Assembly: GCA_026182355.1 (NCBI GenBank)
Contig: JAPFBL010000084.1
Span: 12,322,001-12,386,000, forward strand
Direction of reading: 5' to 3'
Source of the DNA: Hermatobates lingyangjiaoensis
Lineage: Eukaryota; Arthropoda; Insecta; Hemiptera; Hermatobatidae
Length of the DNA: 64,000 bases
Of this stretch, positions 22,820 through 34,255 are shown piece after piece. The first letter of the stretch is position 1. Every line of letters starts with the position of its first letter. The notes below the pieces were generated by a model. It searched no databases, was not told the DNA's origin, and was given only the letters and a program-made list of their open reading frames with translations. The position numbers and the translations under genes were made by a program.

Positions 22820-23145
22820 AATGACGTCAGAGTTGTGTGCAGAAACGCCGTGACTCCCCAGGGAAGGGTGGCTCGCCGGCGGTGAGGAATTCGTCCTAGA
22901 TAAGCTCCCTTCACACACTTATTTCCCCTGCGTCAGGGGTGGATCAGGTCAGATAAATATCTAATACTGGGAGCAAGAAGGGAGGACAAAGCGGTCCGAT
23001 AACCAGTCACTTCATTAAGGGGCGTTTTTCTGGCGGAGGACTGGCGACTGGCGCTCACTGATAGTGGCCTCGATTTACCCTTATCGCGCCGCCCTCCCTA
23101 CACCCTACTGCTTTCTTTACTTCTCCTCCTACCCCATCTGGCAAC
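22820..23145. promoter_or_regulatory. Largest GC-richer island; candidate conserved non-coding element or promoter
   Basis: About 325 bases of balanced composition, including GGGGCGTTTTTCTGGCGGAG, TATCGCGCCGCCCTCC and CTCGCCGGCGGTGAGG, bordered on both sides by strongly AT-rich DNA. There is no open frame of note and no repeat match. It could be an enhancer, an unannotated first exon or a promoter; sequence alone does not separate these. Confidence 0.3.
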
Positions 23146-23443
23146 ATATTTTTATTCATATAAGTTTCAAATATTAAATAGTTATATATATATAATTTTT
23201 CTTTTTTTTTAATTTTCTATGTAAAAAATATTCAATAATTAATATGAAGACATATTTATTATGAACCATCACCAATTAATGAAATAAAAAAAACTATTAT
23301 GACACAATTAAATATGAGACACGTTTGAGATAAGCTGTGATGATTATTTTCTTTTTTTTTATTTTTAAATGAGCGTATCAACATCTTTGGTTATCAAAGT
23401 CAACTGAAATTATCAGCTATACAGAATCTATGCACCCATTGGT

Positions 23444-23512
23444 TAAAAAATTCAGACCCTCACCTCTGTCCTGAGCTAGGCAACTTTACCAGCCAAGCCA
23501 CCGAGGATATAT
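23444..23512 (-). repeat. Possible tRNA-derived SINE or tRNA relic
   Basis: On the minus strand TGGCTTGGCTGGTAAAGT resembles a Pol III A box, and GGGTCTGAATT, about 30 bases on, resembles a weak B box, with a CTAGCTCAGGACAGAGGTG segment between them. There are too many B-box mismatches for a functional tRNA. Confidence 0.35.
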
Positions 23513-25539
23513 TAACTGTTTGTAAGGTTTTTTATTGCTATTATTTAATAAGCAGCAACAGATTTATTTCTTTTATAATACGTGGTTGACTTTAAGTGTT
23601 CATCAAAGATGGATCACGCAAGAAGCGATGCTTTATTTGCTAATTTAGTGATTCCTTGAACCAACCTACACAAATTTAATTCGCTGACTCATAATGTGCA
23701 TAGTTAACTGGTGTAGTCAACACTATCTGGAAAATAAATTAGAAGCAAATGTCTTTAAATTAGAATTTATATAACTATAAGTGACTTTAAAAATATGACA
23801 ATTTAATTTTTTCCAGTGATAAAGTTAATATCAAAGAACATAAAATTTCAGGTAACAAAAAAATACACATTCATGACAACATTTGCAACTGCGGACATTT
23901 TTCAAACCATCGACTTAATTCTTAAATGCTTAGATTGGTATAAGCTATTAAAATAATAGTTTTATAAGAAGTTTTTTGACCATATAGCCTTTCATTGGAT
24001 AGCATTGGTGATCAAAAGATGGTCGACCATACTGCTATAAAATGTGACGAATAATTAATGTTTTATCTTATTTCTTTTGCTCTGACTCTAAAAAAAATGT
24101 GTGTTTAATTGTTTTGATAATAATTTTTGAAGATATAATTTTTTCCTCTTTTTTCGAGCTTTAATGACTTTAGAATAATTTATTGATACCCTACATTCCC
24201 TAGTTTTAATAGTCCAATGTTCTATTAACCATGAGAGAAATACTCTTTTCAGCAGTCAATTCTAACATGTTTGGCACTGAGATCAGTTTGTGTTTATTTC
24301 ATAAGAAATTCTGACACAAAATTAGAATCGTTGTGTAGCTTCTTCAATGATCGTTGTTTTCAATAACAAGTTTTTTTTTAAGTAGATTGAAATGTTGAAA
24401 TAATGTTTGTATCAACAGTTCGGAAGTCTTCAGAAAACATTAGAGTACCGATATGTCGAATTTGTTTACTTTTATCAATGTAGATTTTTAGAAATTTATC
24501 GCTTTACTTCGACTTTGGTCTTTCATTATACCCTTATGAACTAAATTTTGGAAACTTTCGTTCCTATCTCTTGCCTAGGTTATAGAAGGAGACGACTGTC
24601 CGTATAGAATATCTCTTGCGTCAGTAGTCAGTCAGTTGTTAGCGATCCCACTTAATTATGTTAGAACAGATGGGTAATGAGGCACAAGCCAAACCTTAGT
24701 CTTATTTTCTATGTCTCTAATTAAGTCAATACAATTAGTACTTTTTGTGGTTTTAAGGTATGGTCAATTAATCTTAATCAATAGAAATGATTATTACTGC
24801 TTTATTATTTAATCATGTTATACTTCGATCTTAGTCTAATAAGGTAATATATAAGTGCCTCAGCTAAAGAAAAGGTATGCAATGAAGTTATAGCTTTGTC
24901 TGCCTGATCGTTCGCTGGTAAAAAAATAATTCTACTGTTTTAAAGGTACACTCTTAATACCATATTTATTCTGAAACAAGATAAACTCAGCTACTTTGAG
25001 TATAATGTGCTATCATACGAGTGCGTTGTATATTGACGCCGTAAACACAATTTTTTTTATAACAATTCCTATTTTTGGCACTATTTTCAATCACCTTGAC
25101 GGGCTACTAATACATGGAATAAATGTTGTTTATTAAAGTATGTGTAGGTGTAAATATTTAGAACCTAAAATCCCTTTAAAAAATTTAAAGCTAATGACTT
25201 TGTAGAAAATCTGAAAGCAATTATTAGATTGGAAATTTTGTTTTTTAAATTATAATTTTTTTTCCTCCAAAGTAGTACCTCTACTTGGAGGAAGTTTATT
25301 GTAATATTTTTACATGCTCCATTTGTTATATTACATGTGTATCGTTACACAATGAAATCTATGTTATTTAAATTATAATTGAAAACTTTTTTTCCTGTCA
25401 TCAACGTTCTAATCCTAAAACTATACAAGAGACTTACCAGTATTTTAAATAAAATTAAAGTGGTCAAATTAATATTGTTCTTGATTTTTTTACGTGTGTG
25501 TATCCTGGGTGGATACTAGTAACAATATATATATACAAA

Positions 25540-25710
25540 ACTAAAGTTTATCGGGACTCGCTCAGTTCTTCAGGTTCAAATTAAACTCTCATTGACAACG
25601 CTTCTGCCTATGAAAAAGGTTTTAAAACCGAAATATTGGCAATGAGAGTTTAATTTGAAATGGAAGAACTGAAAGAACTGACCGAGTCCTGATAAACTTT
25701 AGTTCTATAT
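25540..25710 (+). repeat. Family D PLE-end palindrome
   Basis: Outer arms are inverted: the left reads CTCAGTTCTTCAGGTTCAAA and the right reads its complement near 25652-25685. It is followed by (TA)n. The same arms occur at 52154-52572. The hammerhead-like centre at 25605-25641 has stem I UGCC/GGCA, stem II GGUUUUAAAACC and GAA-AUAU-U, but UAUGAAA stands where CUGANGA is required. Confidence 0.6.
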
Positions 25711-25745
25711 ATATATATAAAGATTTCACATAAAGTTGGGTTTTT

Positions 25746-25788
25746 GACTCTAACGAAGACCGCTTGTTACGGTTGAAAGATCTTAGTC
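25746..25788 (+). ncRNA. Hammerhead-like motif, family A (core mutated)
   Basis: Stem I GACU/AGUC, stem II GACCG/CGGUU with a 7-base loop, GAA, helix III AGAUCU and H17=U are all intact. The core reads CUAACGA, so the essential G5 is A. It lies beside (TA)n and a PLE N-terminal coding fragment on the opposite strand. Confidence 0.65.
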
Positions 25789-25816
25789 TTGTTTTCCCAT
25801 TTCTTATTCTGGTTTG

Positions 25817-25819
<3 letters not shown>

Positions 25820-25859
<40 letters not shown>
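25820..25859. repeat. (TA)n microsatellite
   Basis: Pure TA repeat joining the family A end to the PLE coding fragment. TA tracts border most PLE-like ends in this window. Confidence 0.9.
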
Positions 25860-25862
<3 letters not shown>

Positions 25863-26013
25863 TATAAATAGGCAGCAGATCCTCTTTTAAACAGGTATCA
25901 TTAAAATTAACCGCAGTCTCAGCATTCACGATCTTAAGACTGAGAGATTCGATCCTACGAACTAACCTCCTGCTAACAGGGTTCAACTGGAAAAGGAGTT
26001 GGCCAAGTGACAT
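25860..26013 (-). pseudogene. Penelope-like element, N-terminal coding fragment
   Basis: Fifty or so codons read on the minus strand include RLVRRIESLSLKI and FNDTCLKEDLLPIYT. The second is the kind of segment found in the N-terminal part of PLE proteins ahead of the RT domain. The frame enters a (TA)n tract and is lost. A homologous fragment with an in-frame stop lies at 53006-53096, again beside (TA)n and a family A terminus. This links the hammerhead-bearing ends to PLEs. The identification rests on motif memory. Confidence 0.5.
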
Positions 26014-26060
26014 GTTAAATTAAAATCGATGAGATAGTCAATGGTATTAATATACAATGG

Positions 26061-26061
<1 letters not shown>

Positions 26062-26111
<50 letters not shown>
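26062..26111. repeat. (TA)n microsatellite
   Basis: About 25 TA units, upstream of the family B hammerhead motif. Confidence 0.9.
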
Positions 26112-26115
<4 letters not shown>

Positions 26116-26197
26116 AAAATTAATAATCAACAATAACTCTTGATATAATATATCAACCAGGTTAACTTCTTATTATATTTTTTGTTTTGTTCATTTA

Positions 26198-26233
26198 GCT
26201 CTCTGATGATGTTGTAACGAAAGGCCTTAGAGC
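26198..26233 (+). ncRNA. Hammerhead ribozyme candidate, family B
   Basis: Reading 5' to 3': stem I GCUCU, core CUGAUGA, one unpaired U, a short stem II GUU-GU-AAC, GAA, helix III AGGCCU (self-complementary), H17=U, and stem I AGAGC. Every conserved core base is present. Helix III can form only two pairs in one molecule but six in a dimer, as described for Penelope and retrozyme hammerheads. Confidence 0.7.
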
Positions 26234-26344
26234 ATTGTAATTAATTTATATTTGTTTATTGTGGTGTTTAATTCATATATATATATATATATCAGTTCAA
26301 AAATGAAGAAAAGCAACACACAGAGAAAGAGACATACTTACAAA

Positions 26345-26375
26345 CTCAAATTTTCGGATGATCCGTCTTCAGGAG
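26345..26375 (-). ncRNA. Hammerhead ribozyme candidate, family E
   Basis: On the minus strand: CUC, CUGAAGA (N7=A is allowed), one extra C, stem II GGA/UCC with a UCA loop, GAA, helix III AAUU (self-complementary), H17=U, then GAG pairing with CUC. All core bases are intact in this 31-base unit. Confidence 0.65.
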
Positions 26376-26426
26376 AAAAGAGAAAGAGCACGCCCATTTG
26401 GCGTGCTTGGTCGCCCATTCTCTTTT

Positions 26427-26457
26427 CTCCTTAAGACGGATCATCCAAAAATTTGAG
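26427..26457 (+). ncRNA. Hammerhead-like motif, family E (inactive partner arm)
   Basis: Inverted partner of 26345-26375. The core has G5 changed to U (CUUAAGA) and G12 to A; helix III AAUU and stem I CUC/GAG remain. One arm of the palindrome is intact and the other mutated. Confidence 0.55.
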
Positions 26458-26589
26458 TTTGTAAGTGTGTCTCTTTCTCTGTGTGTTGCTTTTTTTCATT
26501 TTTGAACTGATTTGCGTCCAGTTTGGATCGTTTTTTTCGAATTTTGAGTGAATATATATATATTCGATAAAAACACTATCGGAAACGTC

Positions 26590-27206
26590 AAATAAACTTC
26601 AACGTACACAAACAAACATAGAGAAATTAAAAACACACACTTACAGTCTCTAATTTTTGGATTGAACCGAAATTCTTATCTTCAGGAGAGATGAGAGAGG
26701 GAAACCAAGCACACTGGTACAGAGACTGTTAGAGACAAACAATGTTGCAGTACACGCACCCGGTTACAGAAAATAAGATAGATAATAAATTCGAAAATAT
26801 TAAACAGTAGTAAATAAATAAAACATAAACTGAGGGATGAACACAGGAAATGGTACATAAATAAAAGTTACGGAAAAACGTTAATAGAAAATAGAATAAA
26901 ATAAAAAATAAAATAATATTGGGAATAAAAATAACAATACTAAATAATAAATTGATTCAATAATAAAAAATGATATAATGAAATAATAAAATATAAGAAA
27001 TGTATTAGAGAATAAAAAATAACATAAAACCTAAATGCAATGACAAGACAAGAAGCTTATTAAATGATGCATTGTCTCTTCAGATTAAGACCAGCTTCAC
27101 TACGCGGATTTAGCAACTGAACATGAGGTTCTTCAGAAGGTCATAGAGTTATATCTTTGCAGTCAGAGGGTATTTGTCGCAGAATCAGCAACCTATAGCA
27201 CTCATT
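26590..27206 (-). mobile_element. Family E unit, about 600 bp, non-coding, hammerhead near its 3' end
   Basis: The reverse complement of this segment matches 45930-46530 along its length. Shared landmarks in order are a segment with TCTGCGACAAAT, GAAGCTGGTCTTAATCTGAA, CATTGCATTTAGG, a long T/A-rich body, ACATTGTTTGTCTCTAAC and the hammerhead. No ORF is conserved between the copies. Small size, no coding capacity and a terminal hammerhead recall animal retrozymes. It could also be a PLE 3' untranslated region. Confidence 0.6.
26648..26688 (-). ncRNA. Hammerhead-like motif, family E (in 600-bp unit)
   Basis: CUC/GAG stem I (extendable to UCUC/GAGA), CUGAAGA core and helix III AAUU with H17=A are present. 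G12 of GAA is changed to A and stem II is enlarged and irregular, so activity is doubtful. Confidence 0.5.
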
Positions 27207-28639
27207 AGAGGTGAGACCGTGGTTATTGGCATCTATGGCTATGGGAAGGTGGATGAAGGTGGACGGAAGCTGTATGACTGTTTCTTATGGAGAAAATACA
27301 TATATATGGTTTTTAAACATTACCTCATTAATTTATTAACATGTTACTTAAATGAGAATTTCAATAAATCTCATGTAAATTGTTATTAGAGCTTTATTAT
27401 AATATTTAGTATGTAGAATATAAATAGAAATATATTAAGCATTTTGATTTCTCCATTTATATATTTGCTTAACTAATAAAATTCTATGTAAATGATATTT
27501 TCAAATAGTGATAATAATGAAGAGAATAAAAATTCTCTTATTCTTATTCTTATAAAGAGATATAAGAATTAGAGAATAAGATGCATTGATTTAGGGCACT
27601 GCTATCTTAGATAAACAGATAGAACTTTAATACAGCGATATAAACTCACATTCATGATTTAATCAGAGATGGAATAAATGAAAAATATTTCCAAATCCTT
27701 GAAAGAAGAAAGGGTAATTTTATTCAATTAAGTGTAAAAATTTTGACTTATGATCCAATTTGTAAACCAGTTTTATTTTTTTTTTTTACTTATAGTACAG
27801 TGTAATATACTTTATTTACAATAAAGTACAGTGTAGGCTACTCCATATTTTATTATTTAAAATTGTAATAAAATATTGTTTATATTTTATTATTTAAAAT
27901 TGTAATAAAATGTTGTTTATATTTTATTATCGTTTAGTTATAATTTTGTTTAGTAATAACTTTTTATAACTAAACAAATTTATTTATTAAATGAAAATGA
28001 TTTAAACAAATTTCCTGATTATTACGTAGTATTTTCCTAATATTTCATTAGCACACAAAAGCCGCTGCACCTTAGTGTCTGTCGGTTCTAAATTAAACAC
28101 TGTTTATTCAAGAAACTAGGGATGTTGTCGAATACCCCTATGCTAAACACATTTACATAGATATGCAAATTTGAGGGGAAAGGAAAGGGGTCTACTTCAC
28201 ATATGACGAGCATCCCTTTTTTGATTTACCTATCTTTTAACTTAATCTCTAAATTAATCAATAATTTTATAATTTTCTGTAAAGAATAAATTACAAATTT
28301 TTTATGGATTTATTATCAGCAAACAGTGTTTGAATTAAGAAGAGATTAAGATGGTAAACACTTTAAAGAAATCTATGAACAAGATCAAAAATATTTAGTT
28401 TTTGGTCTTTAGTCAGAATATGTAGACTACTTTTAAGCTTTACAACCTTTGAAGACGGCACCTTTATTTATATTAGTGGATTACAAAAGGAAGTGAATGT
28501 GCAATCAAAACAAATATGTATTACCAAATATATATGGAGATCAGAAAGTTGTTTGATTCAACTATCAGCTGAATATACAAGTTGATCAGTTACAAAATCT
28601 TTCCACTGCTTTACAATCACAAAAAATAACACATATCCA
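27207..28639. other. AT-rich DNA, no genes seen
   Basis: No supported coding sequence. It contains the 37-bp tandem repeat at 27845-27931 and an imperfect inverted repeat around 27520-27590. Confidence 0.5.
27845..27931. repeat. Tandem repeat, 37-bp unit
   Basis: Units start at 27845, 27882 and 27919, each beginning ATATTTTATTAT. The third is partial. The first two differ by a single base. Confidence 0.85.
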
Positions 28640-28862
28640 ACCCCATGTAAACTCTCAATCCTACTCAACATCCTTCTTCAATTCCTCACTGAAAATGAAC
28701 AACTCAACATGTACTCCCTGCCCTCCCCATGGTCAATACCCTCACACCTGACCCTGTGGACGCACTTTCATCACTTGTTATCCAAATACAACAAATTATC
28801 AGACCCCTAGTGTACATTCTCGCCCACCTAGCCTCTTCCCTCACCGCTATGAAACAATCACA

Positions 28863-29066
28863 ATGAAACAGAAACATCTGCTTCCCTTAAATATTCTCCT
28901 CTGGAACGCAAATGGACTTATCAAGTGCAAGAACAAACTCGAGATATTACTCATTAATAACCACATAGACATGACACTCATTACAGAAATGCATTTCTCA
29001 TCAAGAGCTTACTTTTACTACACAACGTACACAACACTTCACCCAGACAATAGATCCAGACAGAGT
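28863..29066 (+). pseudogene. Jockey LINE endonuclease, N-terminal fragment
   Basis: The ORF begins with LNILLWNANGLIKCKNKLE, the first strand-loop of an APE-type endonuclease where WNANG holds the conserved metal-binding Asn. ITEMHF follows, where the family normally has ITET and the catalytic Glu is kept. A stop after about 68 codons ends it. The next motifs (GD.N, SDH) survive only as fragments in other frames near 29265-29300 and 29490-29520. Confidence 0.75.
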
Positions 29067-29609
29067 TAGCGCAGTAATTATCAAAAACTACATTGTTCAT
29101 CATCCCGTCTACATTATTCCAACATCTACAATCCAAGCAACTGCCATAACTCTTAGCACTTCTTGTACCGAACTCATTTTAGCATCTATATTTCCCCCCC
29201 CCCCCCCCCCCCCCTAAACCTATAAATCCTTCTGAATTCCTCACATTATTCCATTCATTCGGTATACAGTTTATAGCCGGTGGTGATTTAAATATACCAA
29301 ACATTCTAAATAGGGGTGTTTGTACTAGTAACCCCAGCGGAATCATGCTTGAAAAAACTCTTTCAAGCACTTAATATTCCCACAGCTCTTAATAGTCCCA
29401 CATTTTGCCTTCAAACCATAGCTGTCTTCCAGATATCCAAGACTATTTCGTCATTTCCAAGAACTTCTCTCACCAATCCCAAATCTTATCAGCCTCTCCT
29501 CAGACCATTGCCCAGTTCTGCTACACCTACATCTAAACACACTCCCACGACCCAACCTTTCTCTTATTCAAGGACCAATTTAAACACACCCTAGACAAAA
29601 ACATTAGCT

Positions 29610-30540
29610 CTGGTGTATTCCTTGACGAGGCTAAGGCATTCAACAGAATTTGACAGGAGGGTCTGTTATGGAAGTTAAAAGTCCTCATTCCCTTTATTTA
29701 CTTTCTTATCATTAAATCATATCCGTCAGACAGATTCTTTCGTGTAAGAGTAGGTTAAAGTTTAACACCAGTTTGACACATTCAAGCAGGTGTTCCCTAC
29801 TTTCTTCCATTTTATACAATATATATACGGCAGATCTACCCCAACATCCATCCACTCTCTTGACAACATTTGCTGATGACAAATCCATTCTATCAGCACA
29901 TAATGATCCTATTATAGCTTCTCATAAACTTCAACAAGATTTGCTTCTTCTTCAACCTTGGTTCAAACGTTGGAGAATCAAAATAAACGAGCAAAAGAGT
30001 TCTCACATTACTTTTACTCTTTCACGCAAAAACTGTTCTGTATAATACAGTTCTGTACTTCTGTATAATAAGATCATCCCTCATGCGACCACTATACGCT
30101 AGCTTGGGCTACACTTTGACACCAGGATCACTTGGAATCCACACGTAAGACTCAAATGTATAGAGACTAACAAACGTTACAAACTCCTAATAAGACTTTT
30201 AGACTTAAAGTCAAAACTTACACTAACGGAAAGACTACATATATACAACGCAGTCCTTTGGGGATCCACCAAACCATCCAACATAGAAAGTTTACAATCC
30301 CTACAGTAGAAAATCATCAGAAAACTATGAAATTTACCTTCCTATGTCCCCAAGAAAATCATACAGCAAGACCTCAAAGTCCTATCAGTTCAGAACTTTG
30401 CGATAGAAAGATACAAACTATTCTACAACAGACTACTAACCCACTCCAACTCACTTGCTCATTCCATTCACTCACCTGTAATACCTTCAAACCCGCGTTG
30501 GCTTTTAAAAAGAAAATGGCCCCGAAATTTCCTTTATTAA
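29610..30540 (+). pseudogene. Jockey LINE reverse transcriptase, C-terminal half
   Basis: From 29620 the frames read AKAFNRI, LLWKLKVLIPFIYFLIIKSY and, after a frameshift, LYNIYTADLPQHPS and TTFADDKSIL, where FADD is the catalytic box. QPWFKRWRIKINEQKS follows in the same ORF (29773-30045). After further shifts come HFDTRITWNPHVRLK and IYNAVL near 30110-30260 and the C-terminal tail to 30551. Multiple stops and shifts make it non-functional, although both catalytic Asp residues remain. Confidence 0.75.
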
Positions 30541-30760
30541 ACCAGCTGTGAGGGTAACCATGTTACGGAGTGCTACCAATGGGTTACCACTCATTCCCGT
30601 TATAATTCCCCGCTAATAGTACATACCAAATTGCAATCACTTTTTAAGACAAATGCTTTGTAGTTGAAGTGAAAAAAATCTGGTTAAAACCAGAGAACTA
30701 ACTTCTCTTTGATTTATTGTTGCTTTATTATATTGTATCAGATGTTTGAAACCTTTATTG

Positions 30761-30763
<3 letters not shown>

Positions 30764-30811
<48 letters not shown>
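30764..30811. repeat. (TA)n microsatellite
   Basis: Lies between the Jockey remnant and a PLE-like end. Confidence 0.9.
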
Positions 30812-30812
<1 letters not shown>

Positions 30813-31010
30813 CAAAAAAACGGTCTAAACGGGTAACGCTTCAAATTACACTGAAAAAACCCATAAACAGAATTGACACAAATAATTTCGAGATTTCGAC
30901 GAATCATGACTAGGAGAGGATCTGATCCATACCGATGTATCCCTTAGTAGCATCCAAACTACGGTTAGTAGTGCCAACAAACTTAGGAAGATGTAAGGAG
31001 TAAAACAATT
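30812..31010 (-). repeat. PLE-like terminus, hammerhead remnant uncertain
   Basis: Bordered by (TA)n like the other ends. On the minus strand CUCUCCUAGUCAUGA is followed by UUCGUCGAAAUCUCG, which resembles a scrambled hammerhead core with GAAA but without a clean CUGANGA. Listed for its position and layout only. Confidence 0.3.
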
Positions 31011-32065
31011 AAGTGTCTAAATACGTAAATTAATAACTTGAATAATAGAACATATAATAAAAAATAATATTACTAAAAATAATTAATTAATAATCATAAT
31101 TCCATGTAGATATAAATGAGTAAAAAACCCTACTTGTAATTAGTAAAAATTAATTTGATTGATGATCTAGTGCCAAGGAGGAAAATATTTATATGCTTCC
31201 TCCGAAGATCTAACGCACATACTACATTAAGATCATATTTGCCTCATTAGTACTATATCACTTCTTGGAATCAGTCTTTATCAAAACGTTGTTTTCATTT
31301 TCAATTATCTTCAGTTAAAACTATCATTTTTTTATTAATTAATTATTTTTTTATTATTTGTTCCATTTTTGTATTTTATTAATTTTTGGTTTTAAATTCT
31401 TTATATTTTTTTTTCATATTTCCTACGTCTTTGGAAACACTAGTACTTCTACCCACAATTAAGGAAATTGCGTTTTACTCCGGAAGTAGATCAAATCTAC
31501 TTTCCTGATGACGCTTTTCGTCAAAATATGAAAGTCTGTTGTATCAGTTTCTTTCAATGTAGTTCACTATACCTATACAATTCAGGGGCGTGCAGTGACT
31601 TTTGTGATTAGGGATGCAATAGTCGATATTTTTCTCATAGAGGTACAAATTTCATTTAAATGGATATATTTTATTCTACCATTATTTTCAAATATAAAGG
31701 TACAATAAAAGCTTACCTATTTTAGTTAAATGTTAGTTCAATTCTATAATTTCTTGGTGAAATTATCAATAACGTCATTATAGAATGCATCGTTCTTGAC
31801 ATTCTTGAAAAAAGCTATTTCTATTCCAATTAGTGCACGACTGCTTAATCTTTCTTGACCCTGAGCATAATAAATGAAGCAGCAATTTGTTTAGAATTGG
31901 ATATGATATAGTTATGTCGTTATATATTATTCATCAATTATTATTGGATTCTGATCGAGTTCTGATTGTGCTATCTATTGTGCTATTGTGTTTTTAGAAT
32001 TCTATATGTACAGAGGGATACTACACCATTTAAAACGAAATTTAAATAGTAAAAATGTTATACAG
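31011..32065. other. AT-rich DNA with a weak hammerhead-like site and a hAT-like end
   Basis: No genes. At 31493-31533 ACUUUC-CUGAUGA and GAAAGU can pair as a 6-bp stem I, but GAA reads CAA and position 17 would be G, so it fails the consensus. At 31585 CAGGGGCGTGCAGTG resembles hAT-type ends; no inverted partner was found. Confidence 0.4.
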
Positions 32066-34125
32066 AACCTAAGGTTTGGAATGTAAATAGCTGGTAAACT
32101 AGGTTGCAGTAGGCCAAAAACAAACATAAGATAACTAAAAGTAACTTTTAAGAAAATATCAATAAAGTTACAAAATTGCAAAAGAGAAAAAATAAATATA
32201 ATGAAACATTAGTAGGCAGGAGTATAATCAGTAGTATGAATAAAGTCCGTATTCATTATAACCTGTTGCAAATTACCTACGAGTCCATTTGTATAACTAT
32301 ACGATAAATTAAAACCTTAACGAATCTAAAAACGTTTGGGTTGCTATTAATTAGGGTTTGAAAACGAGTTTAATGAACTTATTTCCAACAATGTTTCTTT
32401 CTACATCTGAAAATAGTAAAATCAGTTCTTTAATGTTTTCTCATTTTATTAAATGAATCGTGTTATTGATGTTCTGGAATAGAGCACTCGACTCCTCGTG
32501 TTTTATAATAGAACATTTGTTTGGTTTGATCAGGGTAAAGAGGCTCTTTCCCTTTTCAACTACAATCTCTACACAGAGTCTATGTGTAGGGATGTGAACG
32601 GAAACTTCTTTTTTTCCACAACATTTCCATGAATTTATTTAGTGATTTTTTCCTCAGTACTAAAAATAACTGAAATGTCGAGTTTTTCTAAAACAAAATC
32701 GAATGACCCTTTAAAGATTGCTTGAAGGGGTAAATAATGATTTCCTTGCAGTGAAAGATTTTTTATCATTTTAATTCCTCAATGATTTTTCGGTCTTCTT
32801 CATAACACTGTCAATTAGTATTTTTAGGTATCTTAATTCTGATGCTGTATTAAATATGTGGTCTATTTCATTCTGAAGAAATTGATAACTTCATTTAACT
32901 TTCATTTTGATAACTTTTCATTAAAAAAGTCAAATGGAAAAAAATGTACGCAGCAAAAATGTTACCAAGACTTTTTTTTATAATATATTAAACCTCAGAC
33001 AAATTTTGATGAAAATGTAAATCTAACAATGGGAACTTGTTATACATTTGAACTACCAGTGTGAACTAAGCAGACGGAACACAGCTGTTCAAATTATCCA
33101 AAAAATCGGTGATATTTGCACTATTAAGCATAATACATGTATTCTAGAAAACTTTGGTAATATTCCAGGAAGAAATTTAACTTTAAAAAATGTTCAGGAC
33201 TGGGCGCATACAGTTTTCTATCACTGTAGAAAAATTATACAAAATTTTAAATTATACAAAAAGTTATTACACAAAATAACTTTTGTCTAAAAATTTAACT
33301 TTAAAAGAAAAACAGCAGTCAACAACACGCTGAAGAATTAATTCCATAAGAATTAGCACTGAAATATGTAAGTTAATCTTCCTTTTAAAAAGTTTCGTTT
33401 TGAAAAAAAGGTAAATAATTCTTTACAGAGATATTTGTAAAAAGTGATCGGACGTCAAAGCCAGCTAAAATAAATTTTGGTAGGATAATAACTATTCCTC
33501 TTTTTTGAATAAAACTTTAAATTTTGGATATTTTCAGGAGAGGAGGAAAAAACTAAATTGACGTTTTCTCTTGGAAAGGAAAAAGAACATCATCAATAAT
33601 TGAGGCTTTGTTTATAAGATTCCATGTGGGGATTGTGGTTTACCTTAAACTGATGAGATGTGAAAGAGCCTGATGATCAGGTAAAAATATTCTATAAAAA
33701 GATAAGAGGAATCGAGTGCTTTATTTCAGTAGGTCGAGTGATTCAATAAAATGAAAACACACCAAAGATCTGATTTTCCTGTCTTAGGATATTAAAGACA
33801 CATTGTAGAAAATGTCCTCATTAAAAATCATTTTGAAACCCTGATCAATAGCAGCTGAGGCCTCTTTAGATTGGTTAAAGTTTTAATTGAGCGTATAGTT
33901 ATACAAATTGGACCCATAGGTAATTTGCAACAAGTTACAATGAATGACTTTAATCATACTACTGATTATACTCCTGTCTTTTAGCGTTTTATTATATTTA
34001 ATTTTTACCATTTGTATTTTTGTAACCTTATTGTTATTTATGTAAAGTGTCTTTCAGATTCCTTGTTTTTTTTTTGACCTACTGCAACCTACTTTACCAG
34101 CTGTTTAGAATAACTTACCTTAAAT
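32066..34125. repeat. 2-kb foldback (long imperfect inverted repeat)
   Basis: The left arm (about 32066-32650) and right arm (about 33480-34125) are complementary in order. Examples are AGCTGGTAAACTAGGTTGCA with the complement of its counterpart at about 34080-34105, GGAGTATAATCAGTAGTATG with CATACTACTGATTATACTCC at about 33957-33976, and GCACTCGACTCCTC with GAGGAATCGAGTGC near 33706. Arms are diverged with small indels. The central 0.8 kb has only short ORFs with no recognisable product. It is either a foldback transposon or two inverted copies of one element. Confidence 0.65.
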
Positions 34126-34127
34126 TT

Positions 34128-34255
34128 TGAACAATCTTCTTGTTACTCTTTCTAAATTAATTGCAGTTGATCTCTGATCACAAATTAGAATATCTCAGAG
34201 TATTTATTTTTACTTGACTATAAAAAAGTAAAGTGATCGTGAAAAATTTGATCTC
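34128..34255 (+). repeat. Direct repeat, first copy
   Basis: Matches 35305-35420 from GAACAATCTTCTTGTT through AAAGTGATCGTGAAAAA. The copy ends inside the terminus of TIR element T copy 5. Confidence 0.75.

Larger units (their letters stand above)
21346..25500. other. AT-rich DNA with islands, no genes seen
   Basis: No protein-coding signal. Two GC-richer islands and a possible SINE fragment inside it are listed separately. Confidence 0.5.
26291..26511. repeat. Family E palindrome (head-to-head termini)
   Basis: A 221-bp inverted repeat centred at about 26401, with outer ends ATCAGTTCAAAAATGAAG and its complement. The centre holds GCACGCCCATTTGGCGTGC. Each arm carries a family E hammerhead motif. 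Confidence 0.85.
28640..30640 (+). mobile_element. Jockey-type LINE, decayed and internally deleted
   Basis: A plus-strand LINE with the remnant of an ORF1 tail (about 28640-28850), the endonuclease start, a gap, the RT core and the C-terminal region, all in changing frames. An A-rich 3' stretch precedes the (TA)n at 30764. About 1 kb of the endonuclease and early RT is missing or scrambled, with a poly-C run at 29193-29214. Confidence 0.75.

Noticed and set aside
31493..31533. CTTTC-CTGATGA...GAAAG site as a full hammerhead
   Set aside because: Stem I is good, but GAA is replaced by CAA and the cleavage position would be G, so it was kept only as a note.
33647..33690. CTGATGAGATGTGAAAGAGCC as a hammerhead
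   Set aside because: The spacing allows no stem II and the flanks do not pair; it sits in a foldback arm with no related copies.
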